A DNA stretch of 64,000 nucleotides from Anadara kagoshimensis (taxonomy: Eukaryota; Mollusca; Bivalvia; Arcoida; Arcidae): the NCBI GenBank assembly GCA_021292105.1, contig CM037868.1, positions 579,549 to 643,548 of the forward strand. The letters run 5' to 3'. Positions 28,969 to 38,421 of the stretch are shown piece by piece. A program made the translations under genes and the position numbers. Under the pieces are notes generated by a model, which was not told the DNA's origin, did not search any database, and saw only the letters and a program-made list of their open reading frames with translations. Numbering within the stretch: position 1 is the first letter of the stretch; each line of letters starts with the position of its first letter.

Positions 28969-30581
28969 TGTAATTATTATTATTTTTATAATAAAAAAAA
29001 CATTACCATACACAAAATTAAACATTAATTCCAATTTTTTATATTTACTACATGTACATGTATATTGATAATAAGATTGAAAACTGGTGCAAAAGAGAAA
29101 ATGTGGAATATTTTCTTGGACAATCTTCTAATGACCAGAGAAATGATAATGCCTTTCCTAGATGAATATAAATACATGTACAACCAGTGCTAGAAAGTAC
29201 TGAAATCTGCAAAACTGAAATAAAACATATGTATGGAGCATCTGAACATGAATTTTGGTGTAAAGATCATTACTTCAATATTTTTTTAATTTGTTTTAAA
29301 TCTGACAGAGACCATAGCAATAGAAACAATTATCAGGAACTGCATGTAGTTCTGTGATTGTTCCTTGGTCATGACCTATCTAAAACAATACTTTTCTCAA
29401 TTAAGGCCTTAATTTTAGTGATTTCTTCAATCTATTAATATCTACATTTTTAAAAATAATTCAAATTTGCATAAACTTGATAAGAATTATATTGAAAATA
29501 AACTCCCAATTTGCATATGGATCTGCAAATTCATCAGCGTAACACACTTTTTCAATTATTATTATTCTTCACTTTTTTTAAAAATGTAAATCTATATTAT
29601 ATATACTTACCAACATGTCTTCTCTCTATATCTAAAATAATACATGTAACATCTGTTGTTTTTCCGTTTTTTCTCTCTCTCAACTGCTTCTTCCAAACTT
29701 ATTCGTTCACCGACATATTCTAACAGGAAATCACCCTTATAAAATGTCTTGGTAGCAAAAACCCCAAACCCTACCAAAATAAATCAAACAGTCTGAATAT
29801 ATTTGTGTGAAAAATGGTTCATACAAGTTTTGGGTAAAAAAAATCAAGGAATTTAAAGTGGTTTTTCAGACTACTGTCTAGTGTAAGGATTTTCAAGGTC
29901 TTTATAAAATAATAAACAGAAAAACACTGTAATATCATTTACAATATACCTTTAATTTTTCAATTAATCCAGATAGTTAAGTTGCTGTTCAAGCCTTTAA
30001 AGATTTTGTTGAGAATTTAATGTATCCAAGACAGGCAAGTCAGGTTCCATTTCTATACCGTATTTTAGGGCTCACACTGCAAATGGCACAAATTGTGACA
30101 TTTTTTTTTAAATAAATTATGACAAAAAATCATCTTTAAATAATAAAATGCCCTAGAAGACTTAAAATTTCTACTTTTGTTTAATATTTGCAACTATTTT
30201 TTTTATGTCAGCGTGTACCCTGTATTTAATCTATCTGGTTTTAAATAACAGATTTGGCATTTGTGTACACAAATAACTCCTAATTGTTTCAATATTAATC
30301 CATGAAATGATTGTTAGTAGTGCTCATTTTTCAGACATTTCAAGTGGAACTTATCAGATTATTATCCCTTCCAATCATAATGTACCCATTAATATGTATT
30401 TTGACGTATGTAAAACATGATGAGAACTTTAGCAGTTTTAAAATTGGTACAAATGTGCAATTCAATTTGTTTCACTTCTCTTACCAATGTACTGATTGAT
30501 AAACATTTTGCAGAAGCCATCCTGGTCCAACCCACTTTCACACCAATAATGGTCACTACTGAGACTATCAATTCTAGGCAC
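17719..30581 (-). CDS. SET-domain / tyrosine-recombinase-like fusion gene (12 exons in phase)
   Basis: Minus-strand exons in coding order: 30581-30485, 29770-29611, 28923-28713, 28337-28298, 26904-26674, 25405-25298, 24503-24384, 24127-24023, 22333-20551, 19655-19545, 18454-18395, 17933-17719. All splice phases agree, and from the fourth exon on every junction is phase 1. The product is about 1080 residues: a KMT5A-like SET domain, an acidic Ser/Asp region, two zinc-finger-like motifs, a tyrosine-recombinase core, a basic linker and a SANT/Myb-like tail. The SET domain predicts lysine methylation; the recombinase core predicts DNA strand transfer or, if repurposed, DNA binding. The big exon has four one-base breaks, so it is either a recent pseudogene or carries assembly errors. 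I recall similar uncharacterised proteins in fish genomes. N-terminal exons remain uncertain. Confidence 0.82.
18395..18454 (-). CDS. Gene 2 exon: basic linker
   Basis: 60 bases, phase 1 to phase 1. Acceptor TAATTTCAG, donor GTATGT. Encodes TPKTVSKKRTVAVKKNCAK, a lysine-rich stretch that could serve as a nuclear localisation signal. Confidence 0.78.
18752..19180. other. Intron of gene 2, no feature recognised
   Basis: Part of the intron between 18454 and 19545. No repeat or RNA could be named. Confidence 0.4.
19183..19520 (+). repeat. Interspersed repeat ending in (GACA)n-like tract
   Basis: Begins ACTAGAACTGTCTCTGAAAG and ends ATGGACAGACAGACAGATGG. The layout is shared with 53800-54030 (inverted; contains TCTGTCCGTCC and AGAGACAGTTCTTGTAC) and more loosely with 38970-39240 (GGACGGACGGACAC). 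Confidence 0.55.
19545..19655 (-). CDS. Gene 2 exon: acidic segment after the recombinase core
   Basis: 111 bases, phase 1 to phase 1. Acceptor TTTTGTTGCAG, donor GTAATT. Encodes ILESESESETEDLTVIERD and then FSESDENEALA, a strongly acidic, low-complexity region. Confidence 0.8.
19868..20237 (-). mobile_element. tRNA-derived SINE, full length (intron)
   Basis: On the minus strand it begins with a tRNA-like head: GTAGCTCAGTTGGTAGAGCG (box A) and GGGTTCGAATCC (box B). A ~250-bp body follows, with an (AAGAT)n tail at 19866-19890. The anticodon stem does not pair, so it is not a tRNA gene. The body shares GCGCACTCAGGGC and TGCTAGCTCACC with the SINEs at 36858 and 46749. Confidence 0.82.
20551..22333 (-). 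CDS. Gene 2 large exon: zinc fingers and tyrosine-recombinase core, four frame breaks
   Basis: Minus strand, acceptor GAATTCCAG, donor GTATGT. The N-terminal part has CVFC...H..H and CFHC...H...C metal-binding-like motifs. The C-terminal 250 residues form a tyrosine-recombinase catalytic core: box I FNRRRSGE (Arg at 21148-21146), a basic strand RGKRGRKVPVLL, box II TKLR (Arg at 20782-20780, with Thr where His is usual), GHDIRVHREFY with His at 20704-20702 and the Tyr nucleophile at 20677-20675. His to Tyr is nine residues, as in lambda integrase. Frame breaks: near 22317-22322 (one extra A in A6), 21957-21959, 21533-21535 and 21453-21455 (one base missing each). Correcting them gives a phase 1 to phase 1 exon of 594 codons, matching its neighbours. 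No other nonsense codon is seen. Confidence 0.85.
22519..22850 (+). mobile_element. tRNA-derived SINE (intron of gene 2)
   Basis: A decayed tRNA-like head (GTAACTCAGTGCTTGG... and ATGGGTTCAAAACC) is followed by the body GTGGGTAGTGACTGTTCTT, AAGAACCCTGCTG and TATAAGTGAAATATTCTTGA. The same body is found at 30868, 41762, 51985 and 63836. Confidence 0.75.
22851..23900. other. Intron sequence, nothing recognised
   Basis: Part of the intron between exons 24023-24127 and 20551-22333. Short open frames here show no homology or splice support. Confidence 0.45.
24023..24127 (-). CDS. Gene 2 acidic cassette exon 3
   Basis: 105 bases, phase 1 to phase 1. Acceptor ACTTCCAG, donor GTAAGG. Encodes LIQKEDMC, a run of Asp, then HYPTQSSTNNGCSFEK. 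Same plan as the exons at 24384 and 25298, so it arose by exon duplication. Confidence 0.8.
24384..24503 (-). CDS. Gene 2 acidic cassette exon 2
   Basis: 120 bases, phase 1 to phase 1. Encodes LIQREDGLH, eight Asp codons (GAT), EYCPTELSTESSTDDDSSSE, then EK. Acceptor TTACTTTCAG, donor GTAAGA. Confidence 0.82.
24781..25260 (+). repeat. TG-rich tandem repeat, ~85-bp units (intron)
   Basis: About six units built on TTATGTACTGGGTTGCATGT, CATAGAAAGTAG and GTGTGTGCATGCATTATGC; later units are more diverged. A lone related segment lies at 31497-31610 in an upstream intron of the same gene. Confidence 0.8.
25298..25405 (-). CDS. Gene 2 acidic cassette exon 1
   Basis: 108 bases, phase 1 to phase 1. 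Encodes LNQKEDGHDDTDGNIHDRSN, then KVSTKLTDDDSSFEK. It lacks the long Asp run of its two paralogues but keeps the QKEDG start and the DDDSS-EK end. Acceptor TTACTTCCAG, donor GTAAGA. Confidence 0.82.
25491..26305. mobile_element. TIR element in (TA)n context (intron)
   Basis: 815 bp beginning TACAGTATAACCTGTGTATA and ending CATGTTATACTGTA, an inverted pair. Internal AGACAGGTGGACTTTATAT recurs near both ends. Flanked by (TA)n on both sides. No ORF. Confidence 0.6.
26341..26448 (-). mobile_element. Partial family B TIR element (intron)
   Basis: Reverse-oriented relative of 5521-5692. It holds ACTGGCCTTTATAAGTAGG and ends GCAGGTTGGACTGTA, next to (TA)n tracts. Confidence 0.5.
26674..26904 (-). 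CDS. Gene 2 exon: Ser/Asp/Glu-rich repeat region
   Basis: 231 bases, phase 1 to phase 1. Acceptor ATTTTTTGCAG, donor GTAAGA after a G run. Encodes DSDPFELNQPKKAVSATKSN, then four or five copies of SEYDSSSE-type units and EDEMEG. Acidic, probably disordered. The TCATCATATTCGCTCTCTGA DNA repeat underlies the protein repeat. Confidence 0.85.
28298..28337 (-). CDS. Gene 2 micro-exon (40 nt)
   Basis: Acceptor ACACATTTGCAG and donor GTAACA bound exactly 40 bases, read NKSCNKIPVESDS plus one base. It enters in phase 0 after 28713 and leaves in phase 1, as exon 26904 needs. Without it the two neighbours do not join in frame, which is the main support. Confidence 0.72.
28713..28923 (-). CDS. Gene 2 exon: C-terminal half of SET domain
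   Basis: 211 bases. Acceptor TTTGTCAG, donor GTAAGT. Encodes IDATDTNNRLCRYVNDSA, KMKLKVFNSNYPRLCLYATK and KGQEIRYDYGDADKN. This matches the KMT5A (SET8) pattern: DAT...N.LGR..NHS, then GEEL.YDYGD. The His of NHS is Asp here; the Tyr-Asp-Tyr-Gly core is kept. Confidence 0.9.
28934..28970. repeat. (AAT)n microsatellite
   Basis: About eleven AAT units on the plus strand, directly upstream (minus-strand sense) of the acceptor of exon 28923-28713, where they form part of the pyrimidine-side tract. Confidence 0.9.
29611..29770 (-). CDS. Gene 2 exon: N-terminal half of SET domain
   Basis: 160 bases entering with two bases and leaving with two. Acceptor TTTTGGTAG, donor GTAAGT. Encodes FGVFATKTFYKGDFLLEYVG and later RCYMYYFRYREKTC. 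GVFAT...GDFLLEY-GE is the standard SET entry motif that lines the S-adenosylmethionine site. Confidence 0.9.
30485..30581 (-). CDS. Gene 2 exon before the SET domain
   Basis: 97 bases, phase 0 to phase 1. Acceptor TGATTGTAG, donor GTAAGA. Encodes VPRIDSLSSDHYWCESGLDQ, then DGFCKMFINQYIG, which runs straight into the SET domain start. Confidence 0.75.
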
Positions 30582-30867
30582 CTACAATCATAAATGTCAA
30601 TATCTAAAAATCGCTGTATTTCAAATATAAACTGGTCTATGTATACATTTTACAGCACTTGCATTCTATAAATTGTGAGACAATAGAATATTATGGTCAG
30701 ATGATTAGAAACTCATGGACTACTGGAATTTTCAAATTTCCTGTCAGTATTTCCTGTAATTGTTCACACCATAGTAAAGTGAGTTTCTTTTGCAATAAAA
30801 TAGCTCTGTCAATCTAGCATAAGTTTAAAACAATTGTGTTAAACTAGTTCAGTGTTGATGTAATTGA

Positions 30868-31186
30868 TGATTGATTGATTAATTAATGGTGTTTAACGTC
30901 CCAGTCAAGAATATTTCACTCATATCAAAGGTTGCCAGCTATAGGCGAAGTGCAGAAATTTTGCCTGTTCGTTGTGCTGATGGCATTATACAGCAGGGTT
31001 CTTTATCGTGCCGAGCCTACCAAGATCCGAAAGAACCGTGACTTTCATTTCGTATTGCTGAGTGCTTGGCGAAAGAACAGTCACTACCCACTTTTAAGTC
31101 TTGGATCAGACGTGGCCCGGGTTCGAACCCACGACCTTCCACGTACGGAGCGAGCACTTTACCAACTTAGCTACCGCAGTGGTCTG
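30868..31186 (-). mobile_element. tRNA-derived SINE (intron)
   Basis: On the minus strand the head reads GGTAGCTAAGTTGGTAAAGT and GGGTTCGAACCC. The body has AAGAACCCTGCTGTATAATG and ends GGGACGTTAAACACCATTAA. Tail (AATC)n. Confidence 0.85.
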
Positions 31187-31375
31187 TAATTGATGAGAAT
31201 AGAACTGATACACTGAGAGGTTGCAACATCATATTTATAAAAGTAAATGACTTTTGAAAATTGGCTTTGTCATGACCTAAATGGAAATAAATTAAAAAAA
31301 AACCAATACACATATTTCACAATAAAAGAAAAAAGATATATTGTACATGTATGTTGTTTGCATTTGCCTACTTAC

Positions 31376-31411
31376 TTTGGCTAATGTTTGACCTGATATG
31401 CTTGCTCTAAG
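31376..31411 (-). CDS. Possible 36-nt exon of gene 2
   Basis: Acceptor CATTTCAG and donor GTAAGT bound 12 codons, LRASISGQTLAK, which join exon 30581 in phase 0. The join to the next candidate upstream (33202-33273) is out of phase, so this exon is unproven. Confidence 0.4.
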
Positions 31412-31765
31412 CTGAAATGTAAATAAAAGAATATGTAAATTTTATTCATTTCAGATTGGTATATTGTATGTATCAAAGATACATGAAAATTCTTTAAGCT
31501 CTTGCATGCATGATTTTGGGATATATGTAAGGATTAAGCATCATCGCTATGTGTATTAACATGTACCTTGCATGCATTTCATAGAAAGTAGTGAGTTGCC
31601 TATGTTTCCATTCCTGGTGGCCAAAATTGCCATTGGCTACTAATTTCTGAGGAATCCTTTTAAAAAGTAACCTATTTTAGCAAATTTGTGGGAAATTACT
31701 TTAAAAAGGACTATATTTTCACAAATTTCGGAAATTCGGCTACTAATTATTTTAAATTTATCATT

Positions 31766-31863
31766 GTATTTCAAGGGGTAATGAAAGATAGTGTGGCGTG
31801 TGCCAAATTCGTTATTTTGAATTTGGCACGCACCACACTATTTTTCATTACCCCTTGAAATAC
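31766..31863. repeat. Hairpin: 45-bp arms, 3 mismatches
   Basis: 31766-31810 (GTATTTCAAGGGGTAATGAA...) pairs with 31819-31863 around an 8-base loop. Likely a foldback element. Only three mismatches in 45 bp. Confidence 0.9.
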
Positions 31864-33201
31864 CATGAGCAGAAATGTCATTTCTTATATTTACTATTCT
31901 TTCTTTTCATAAATATTTTGTATCTTGGCGCTATTTTTTCCATATTTGCTCTTGCGATATAGGGTTTTTAGCCATGCGAGATCGGCGTGTCTCACATGAT
32001 CACGCGACCCCCTGTGTAGGACATGACATAATATTGCGGGAAAATTGATACACGTCAAGGGTCATGACCCCCATTGTCTTTCATTTGGAATTGAATTACA
32101 ATTGCTTCTGTATGTTTCATCGAAGACAGGTACAGTCATATTGTAAATATTGTTGATTGAAGTTGTTGCATTCCAAACATCAATATAAACTCCCATACAA
32201 TTATGTCAAAAAACTTTATTTGGTATGAGTTAATAATAAAAGTTTTATTGAATCATCATCATCATCATAGATGTCATTGAATGAATGGAGGTTTACTTTC
32301 ATATTGATGAACCAAAGTAACTAAATGGGTTACTATAGTGATAATTTATGCAAACTCTTAATTAGGGACTTTCTAGGTCAGATGAGCCTCCAAATATGAC
32401 AAGAAATAAAAAAGGTGACTTTAAATCAGGAATTGAACCCCAGACAATCCCAATAATAGCAAGATGGTATACCAACTGAAACTATTGAACTATGCACAGC
32501 ACTGCCTTCCCCCGGCAATAGACCTAGCAGATATATTAGATGAATGATTAAACTTTTTCAAACATTAGAACTTTTCTGAATCCAAAATAAAATAATTACC
32601 AATTATTTCTAGTTACTGGTTCTTCTGTCTATAGAGGGTTGCTGTTTTTATTTGTTCCCAAAGTGACGGATGTGTACGTGTTATTCTAAAAACTGAACAA
32701 GAACCGGATCTTGCTTAAAATTCCGGTGGATGTAACCTACGCCATGTGTATGGAAAATATTTCTATTAAATTTAATTCATAATATTACTCCATGATTTTA
32801 AATGCTGGAATTTTAATTTTGACTGGCATTAAACTAAAATAAGATATTTGGTGCCATAATTAGACGCTATTCAATCTATAGTTTATAACAGCAACAGTGG
32901 CTGGACTTTTGAGAATATTTCACATTAATCAAGATGTGAATGATAACCAACTGACAGTATCAAGTTGGTCATCAATATTATAACAAATTTTTTTCAACCC
33001 CTCCCCCTTCTATAGTTTATGAAAAATTATTTCAATCTACGATGCTTTAGGCTTTTTTTCACTAATGACATTTAATACAGTATTTACACAAAAAAAAATA
33101 ATCTAAAGTTCTATGACCTATGTTTGATATCATTGATACATTAACAACTATCAAACGTATTTGTCATTGTTGAACTTTGGGCTTGCCAGTGCATTACTTA
33201 C

Positions 33202-33273
33202 CATCTTTTTTCCATAGCTTGATGTAAAGCTGGTCATTTTCAGTTTTTAAAACTGAAACATCTGCAATGGGAT
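33202..33273 (-). CDS. Possible upstream exon of gene 2
   Basis: Acceptor ATTTTTCCAG and donor GTAAGT bound 72 bases with one open frame (phase 1 to phase 1): PIADVSVLKTENDQLYIKLW, then KKD. It looks like a short coiled-coil. Its phase does not fit the flanking candidate exons directly; an A6 run near its end could hide an indel. Confidence 0.4.
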
Positions 33274-33342
33274 CTGGAAAAATAAGTAAATTTGGACATT
33301 TGAAAAAAACTGATGACAGGCAAACTAATGTAACAGGAAAGA

Positions 33343-33655
33343 GAAAAATGTTGGGTTGGATCATGGATCAAACCCGCGACATCCTGCACTATAGACGAGT
33401 GCTCTACCACTGAGCTACCCAGACGGCTACATTCCTCACTTCATTATGTTATTCAATTCTTTGAAGTTGAATGGAAATCACCAGGTTCCCACCTGCTGGT
33501 TGGCCAATTCCCAGGATAGGAAAAGCCCCAAAATATCATGTTCAGGAAAGAGAAAATATGCAGTGCCGGATCGGGGATTGAAGTCGGGACCTTCCTGCAC
33601 TATAGGCGATTGCTCCACCACTATTGGCACTAAGCTACGCAGATCGCTACACTAA
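33343..33655 (-). repeat. Two tRNA-like SINE heads in tandem
   Basis: Minus strand: 33425-33343 contains GTAGCTCAGTGGTAGAGCAC and GGGTTTGATCC-like boxes. 33655-33560 repeats this with a short insertion in box A. Both share CTATAGTGCAGGA. The flanking CAGGAAAGAGAAAA also repeats, so it is a duplicated SINE fragment. Confidence 0.6.
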
Positions 33656-34451
33656 TAACATGTGCTGATAGACCATGCAAATTTTTTCGTGAGCTTCCTT
33701 CAGGGGCGTACGTTTGTACGCAAAACGTCCACATCCTTTTTGCAAAAAAAAAACAAAAAAAAAACAAAAAACCAGAGAGTGAGAGAGAGAGAATATAATA
33801 TATTTCTTATACCAAACCATTGGTATTCATCGGAAATGTTTTATACGAATTCGGTTTATACCGGACTTGATAGCCTCCGAGGTGCGGTTCCAGTGTTGTC
33901 TTGACTTTGCCGGTGATCTTTTCGCTTTGAATGATGATGAGTTAAGGTTTAAGAATGAACCAGTCCTCAAAAGAACGACAAAAACTACCACAGCATAGCA
34001 TAAAATTATAAGAAAAATTCTGATAAATAGCGCCCTGGAGGGCCAAAAAATCGCATCAGGTCGGCCCCCAAACCCCTGCCCTCTTTAGGCGTCCACATCA
34101 TAAACACCCCAGCTACGCCCCTGGCCTTGACCGGGTCATGCTGATATGAACGTATGGCCGGTGGCCTCCTTCCGTTAATCGATCCAATATATCCAAGTAT
34201 TTATAAAATATAGTGGTATTAATCAACAAAACGTCACAAATCGGTAAATTGTTAAGTGGCTGGTTTAACTATGATCTAACATGTCGACCCGGCGACCAAA
34301 TTATAAGCAGTGCTTATTTTCAAATATTACAAGTTTCTGTGCTGAAAAAACGTCAATACCAAAATATAGTAATTCTTTGTTATTCAATAAAACACTTATA
34401 ACAGCATTTAAAAAAAATCAAAATAAATAATGTTAAAATACCGTTGCTTAC

Positions 34452-34502
34452 AGCATTCCTTTTTCTATCACATGTTGTTGACATTGACGCTCCTGGGAAC
34501 AT
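34452..34502 (-). CDS. Candidate first coding exon of gene 2
   Basis: ATG at 34502 in good context (GGCCATGT) opens MFPGASMSTTCDRKRNA and meets a donor GTAAGC in phase 0. It lies about 20 bases downstream of an NRF-1-like palindrome. The join to 33273 is not in phase, so an exon may be missing. Confidence 0.35.
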
Positions 34503-34521
34503 GGCCGAATTTTACATGCCC

Positions 34522-34532
34522 TGCGCATGCGC
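34522..34532. promoter_or_regulatory. NRF-1-like palindrome, candidate promoter
   Basis: TGCGCATGCGC is the core NRF-1 site, common in TATA-less housekeeping promoters of animals. It stands in one of the few GC-richer patches of the region, just upstream of a minus-strand ATG and donor. The promoter role is inference. Confidence 0.4.
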
Positions 34533-34774
34533 GAGTCCTTGCCGAGTAAAGTGTGTAACTGTACAGATCACTGCGGGGATTGCGTGTGAAATTCAACGGG
34601 GTTACACCGGAAACCCAAACATGTAAAAATTTTGTATTGTCTGAATAGGATACGGTCTAAATAGCATTTTCAGACGGATTTTCAACCCAACACTCAAGTG
34701 TATGCGCTGGGTTGAAAATATGGAGTGACTTGCACGTGTGTATTCATTTGAGTGTAGTGGGAAGAAGGTATATA

Positions 34775-34775
<1 letters not shown>

Positions 34776-34815
<40 letters not shown>
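34776..34815. repeat. (CA)n microsatellite
   Basis: About 20 CA dinucleotides. Confidence 0.95.
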
Positions 34816-34817
<2 letters not shown>

Positions 34818-35530
34818 TAGATAAATGTAAATTATATATTTCACTATAGATAATTAAATGAAAAAGGTAATATATAACATTAATTATTTTGTTTGCTTTA
34901 TTTTGTGAAATGAAGACAACTGGATGGAGACGAATGGCCAAATGGAATACAATTAACTTGATTAATGTTATAAGCAATACTGGTATGACGAATGTTGTTG
35001 CATTAAATTTTCGAGTTTTAAAACAACCATATCAAACTTTTTCAGAAATTTTGTAATAATTTACTTAGCGACTTAGTTTAAACAATATTTCAATTTGGAA
35101 GTATATGCCATATAAAACACATTTGAAATACAGAGGATGCCAGAACAAGATATTTCGGAATAAAAGATTCATTTTGACAATCACTCAAATCTTATTACAG
35201 CTAAAATTAAATTTAGTCGCGACTATTTATTTGTTGTACCATAAAATGCTGCTAAATTTACTAGATTTCAGTTAAGAAAAATATTAATAACATGTGATTG
35301 TGTAATCGGTGCCTGTTTTCATTAAGCTTTTTACTTCGTTTTTGGGATTATAGTTCGGACATGGACTGCTATGTTTGTGTTTCATTATTTTATTTTGTGT
35401 ACGTGTTTGTGGTAATGAAGAGTTTTAACTTTAAAGTTCAGCAACTATAACGGAGAGAAAATAAATGTGTGACGTAGCAAGTTTAAAAAATAACATATTC
35501 AGAGTCATGATCCTGAAGTAAATTAATATA
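34816..35530. other. Intergenic AT-rich sequence, nothing recognised
   Basis: No convincing exon, RNA or TIR pair. Confidence 0.5.
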
Positions 35531-36670
35531 TTGAGCACAGACCTGTCGAAAGTTTAACACTGAGCTAATGAAAAGAAATCGAAGCCCGGCAGCCGAGTGG
35601 TCGAGATACGGAAAGATACTTACAAACAAAAGCCGCCTGGTGTTAGAATACAGCTGCCAAAAAAGCTGCCGAGATACTATCAGTTCAATAATCCTTTTAT
35701 TATATAGCAAAATAAATTCCGTTTACTTTCGTCAAGTATTTCATCTAAAATACCATTTTTCGAACAAAACATAAATATTACACTAGTTCTTGTAAATGGA
35801 TATAAGAACTGGTGCAATATGATAACAACACCGCGCTGACGTCGACAACAATCGTATGACGTCATAAACGACAGCGTCATGTGACTAAGCGTGCAAATAT
35901 CGATATTTATTGCACGCTAACACCTCGGGACTTATCGTTTGATTTCTATACGAAGCATATATTGCTATATAATAAATGTATATATAGGATACCTGAAGTA
36001 CGTTACTTATTTAACATTGCAGTGTTCAACGTTACTTATTCAACATTCGAAAATATTTTCGTTTCATTTATAGAATATCCAACTAAACAAATGTTATGGC
36101 ATTCCATGATTAAATGTCACTACTAAGTACGGTTAACCCAGTGCTTCGGAACACATTGGCTTAAAGCTTCATTGTAAGCCCATACCATTACACAGTATAT
36201 TTCATATACACGGAAAGTAAAGTGCCTGAGCAAAGTGAAGCTTTCACTGTGCTTGGAAATATCATTTTGTACTTCTATTCATAGGCAATGTCACTACCAA
36301 GTATGGTTAATCCCATTGCCTCGGAACACATTGGCTTAAAGAATCAATGTAAGTCCATACCATTACACAGTATATTTCATATACACGAACAGTAAAGTGT
36401 CTGAGCAAAGTGAAGCTTTCACTGTGCTTGGAATTTCGAAATACCATTTTTTACTACTACCGGTATTTATAGGCAATGCCACTACCAAGTACGGATATTC
36501 CCAGTATCTCTGAACACATTGGCTTTAAGCATCAATGTAAGCTACTATTATACAATATATTTTCTAGAGGCAGAGAGTTAAGTGCCTGTGCAATGTGTAG
36601 CTTAAAAGAGAGACAGAGATGAACTGTTAATTTGTTGGCTCGTTGTTTAACTTTCGACAGGTCTGTACTG
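35531..36670. mobile_element. TIR element, CAGACCTGTCGAAAG family, ~1.14 kb
   Basis: Left end CACAGACCTGTCGAAAGTTT, right end AACTTTCGACAGGTCTGTAC, an inverted pair. The interior has no transposase; it contains the 174-188-bp tandem repeat at 36113-36606. Family members: 38422-38590 and 41061-44420, with single ends near 40811 and 52319. Confidence 0.75.
36113..36606 (+). repeat. Tandem repeat, 2.7 units of 174-188 bp
   Basis: Units start at 36113, 36287 and 36475 (AATGTCACTACCAAGTACGG, GAACACATTGGCTT, ATTACACAGTATATTTCATA). Embedded in the TIR element. Confidence 0.9.
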
Positions 36671-36857
36671 TAGTTTTGATTTAAGTTAACATTTAAAATG
36701 TGACTGACCAAGTATCTAAAATTAAGGTATTCAGAGTCATGATCCTGAGGTATTGTTTATCTCTAGAAATTAACCCATGCACAGAACAGGCTCCCTGAAA
36801 GTTTAACAGCCGAGTGTCCGAGATATGGATAGCTTGTGGTCGAAAATCTACAGAAAA

Positions 36858-37236
36858 GCCGCGATGGTCTAATGGATAAGACGCCAGTCTATAAATCCAG
36901 GGTCTCTCACTGCTATGAGTTCGAGTCCCGCTCAGACCACACGTGGGAAAGCGAATTTTCCTTGCCATTGGCTTAGAACTACCGATTTACCTGGTATCAG
37001 TATAATGGACTAGGATACGCTTTTCTGCCGCGTACTGATTCGGTGAGCTAGCATCTTAAAGTGGTCTTGAGTACGTACTAGTACAAGGCAGACCATACAA
37101 CACACTCGCCCTTCACATGCATACACGACATTGTTCATAGATTAATCCATCATGATTTATAAAATCGTTCTCGTCGCCAATAGGAGAAAAAATGCTGATG
37201 TGACGTTGAGCAACATTCAACCAACCAACCAACCGA
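36858..37236 (+). mobile_element. tRNA-derived SINE with (AACC)n tail
   Basis: Head GATGGTCTAATGGATAAGAC (box A) and GAGTTCGAGTCCC (box B); the body includes GTACTAGTACAAGGCAGACC. Ends CAACATTCAACCAACCAACC. Same family as 46749-47119. Confidence 0.88.
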
Positions 37237-38421
37237 ACGGAAACCTACCGGGAGATAGATAGCAGTTGCCGAAATATAGCTAATAAGCGGCAGAGTGTTA
37301 ACATTTCCACATTTCCGTACTGTACATGTATTTTGTATAGAATATCTGTATTTCAAGATTTTTTTCTTTTCAGCTAACCCCCAGGCCTACCGGGACGGGT
37401 CCTTTCTATGTTTTTTTTTCAGTTTTTTCCCATTCGTTATGGTAGTTCGATTCGATCGTATGTGGAAGGTCGTGTGTTCTAATCAGGCCGGGTATGACCA
37501 AGACATAAAAACAGGTAGTGTGTGTTCTTCCACAAAAACTCTGCAGTAGAGAAAAGAGAGGAGACCTTAAAACCCGATATGTGTCATGGCAAGCGTGGCG
37601 CTTAAAAAATCCCTCACATTACATTTCCCCGAACGCATTTTCTGCAACTTTACCTACAGTTCCATACGTTGCGATATAAGTGAAATATTCTTGACTGGGA
37701 CGTAAAAGCCAATTTAATCACTCAATCTATGTGTCATGACAAGCTTGACGTTTAAACAAAATCCCTCCCTTCATATTGCCCTAAACGCACTTTTTGCAAC
37801 TTCACCTATAGTTCCATACGTTGCGATATAAAGGAAATATTCTTGACTTGGACGTAAAAGCCAATTCAATTACTCAATCAACCTTAAGCTTTTTGTTTTT
37901 CTTATCTGTATCACACTCTACAACAGGCCCCGGCTTCACAATCATTCCTTAGCTAAGATTTTTTAAACTTAAATTTAGCAAATTTTGGTAATCTCTTTTT
38001 GGAAATACTGATGAATATTTTTGTCAAAACTGCAAATGCAAATGTTTTAATCTATAGGTGATCTTATAAATGACACCTTAAATTCCTGAATATCTTGAAA
38101 ATTAACAAAATTATGAAGATTTGAAATTTTGCAAAATTTAAATTAAGGAAAATCATGGCTAAGGAATGATTGTAAAACCGGGGCTTGATCCTTCAAGTCT
38201 GATAAGTAACCGATTTTATCCGGTTGTAACAATCACTAGTTACGTGACATCGCATTTAATTAACCGTTCGATTCTGTTAGGTGATTAGTAATACAGCCAT
38301 TCCTTCGTACTCCGATTTCGTGACATTGAATTCAATTTATCGGAGAAAATTTCTTTTGTTTTTGTTATCTCTACAGATGAAATTTCCCTACCGTTGTGCA
38401 ATGTCGGTGGACATCTCTATA
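37237..38421. other. Intergenic; short duplicated segment
   Basis: A ~130-bp segment occurs twice, at about 37580-37715 and 37730-37880 (CCATACGTTGCGATATAA, TATTCTTGACTGGGACGTAA), resembling a SINE 3' end. No gene. Confidence 0.55.
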
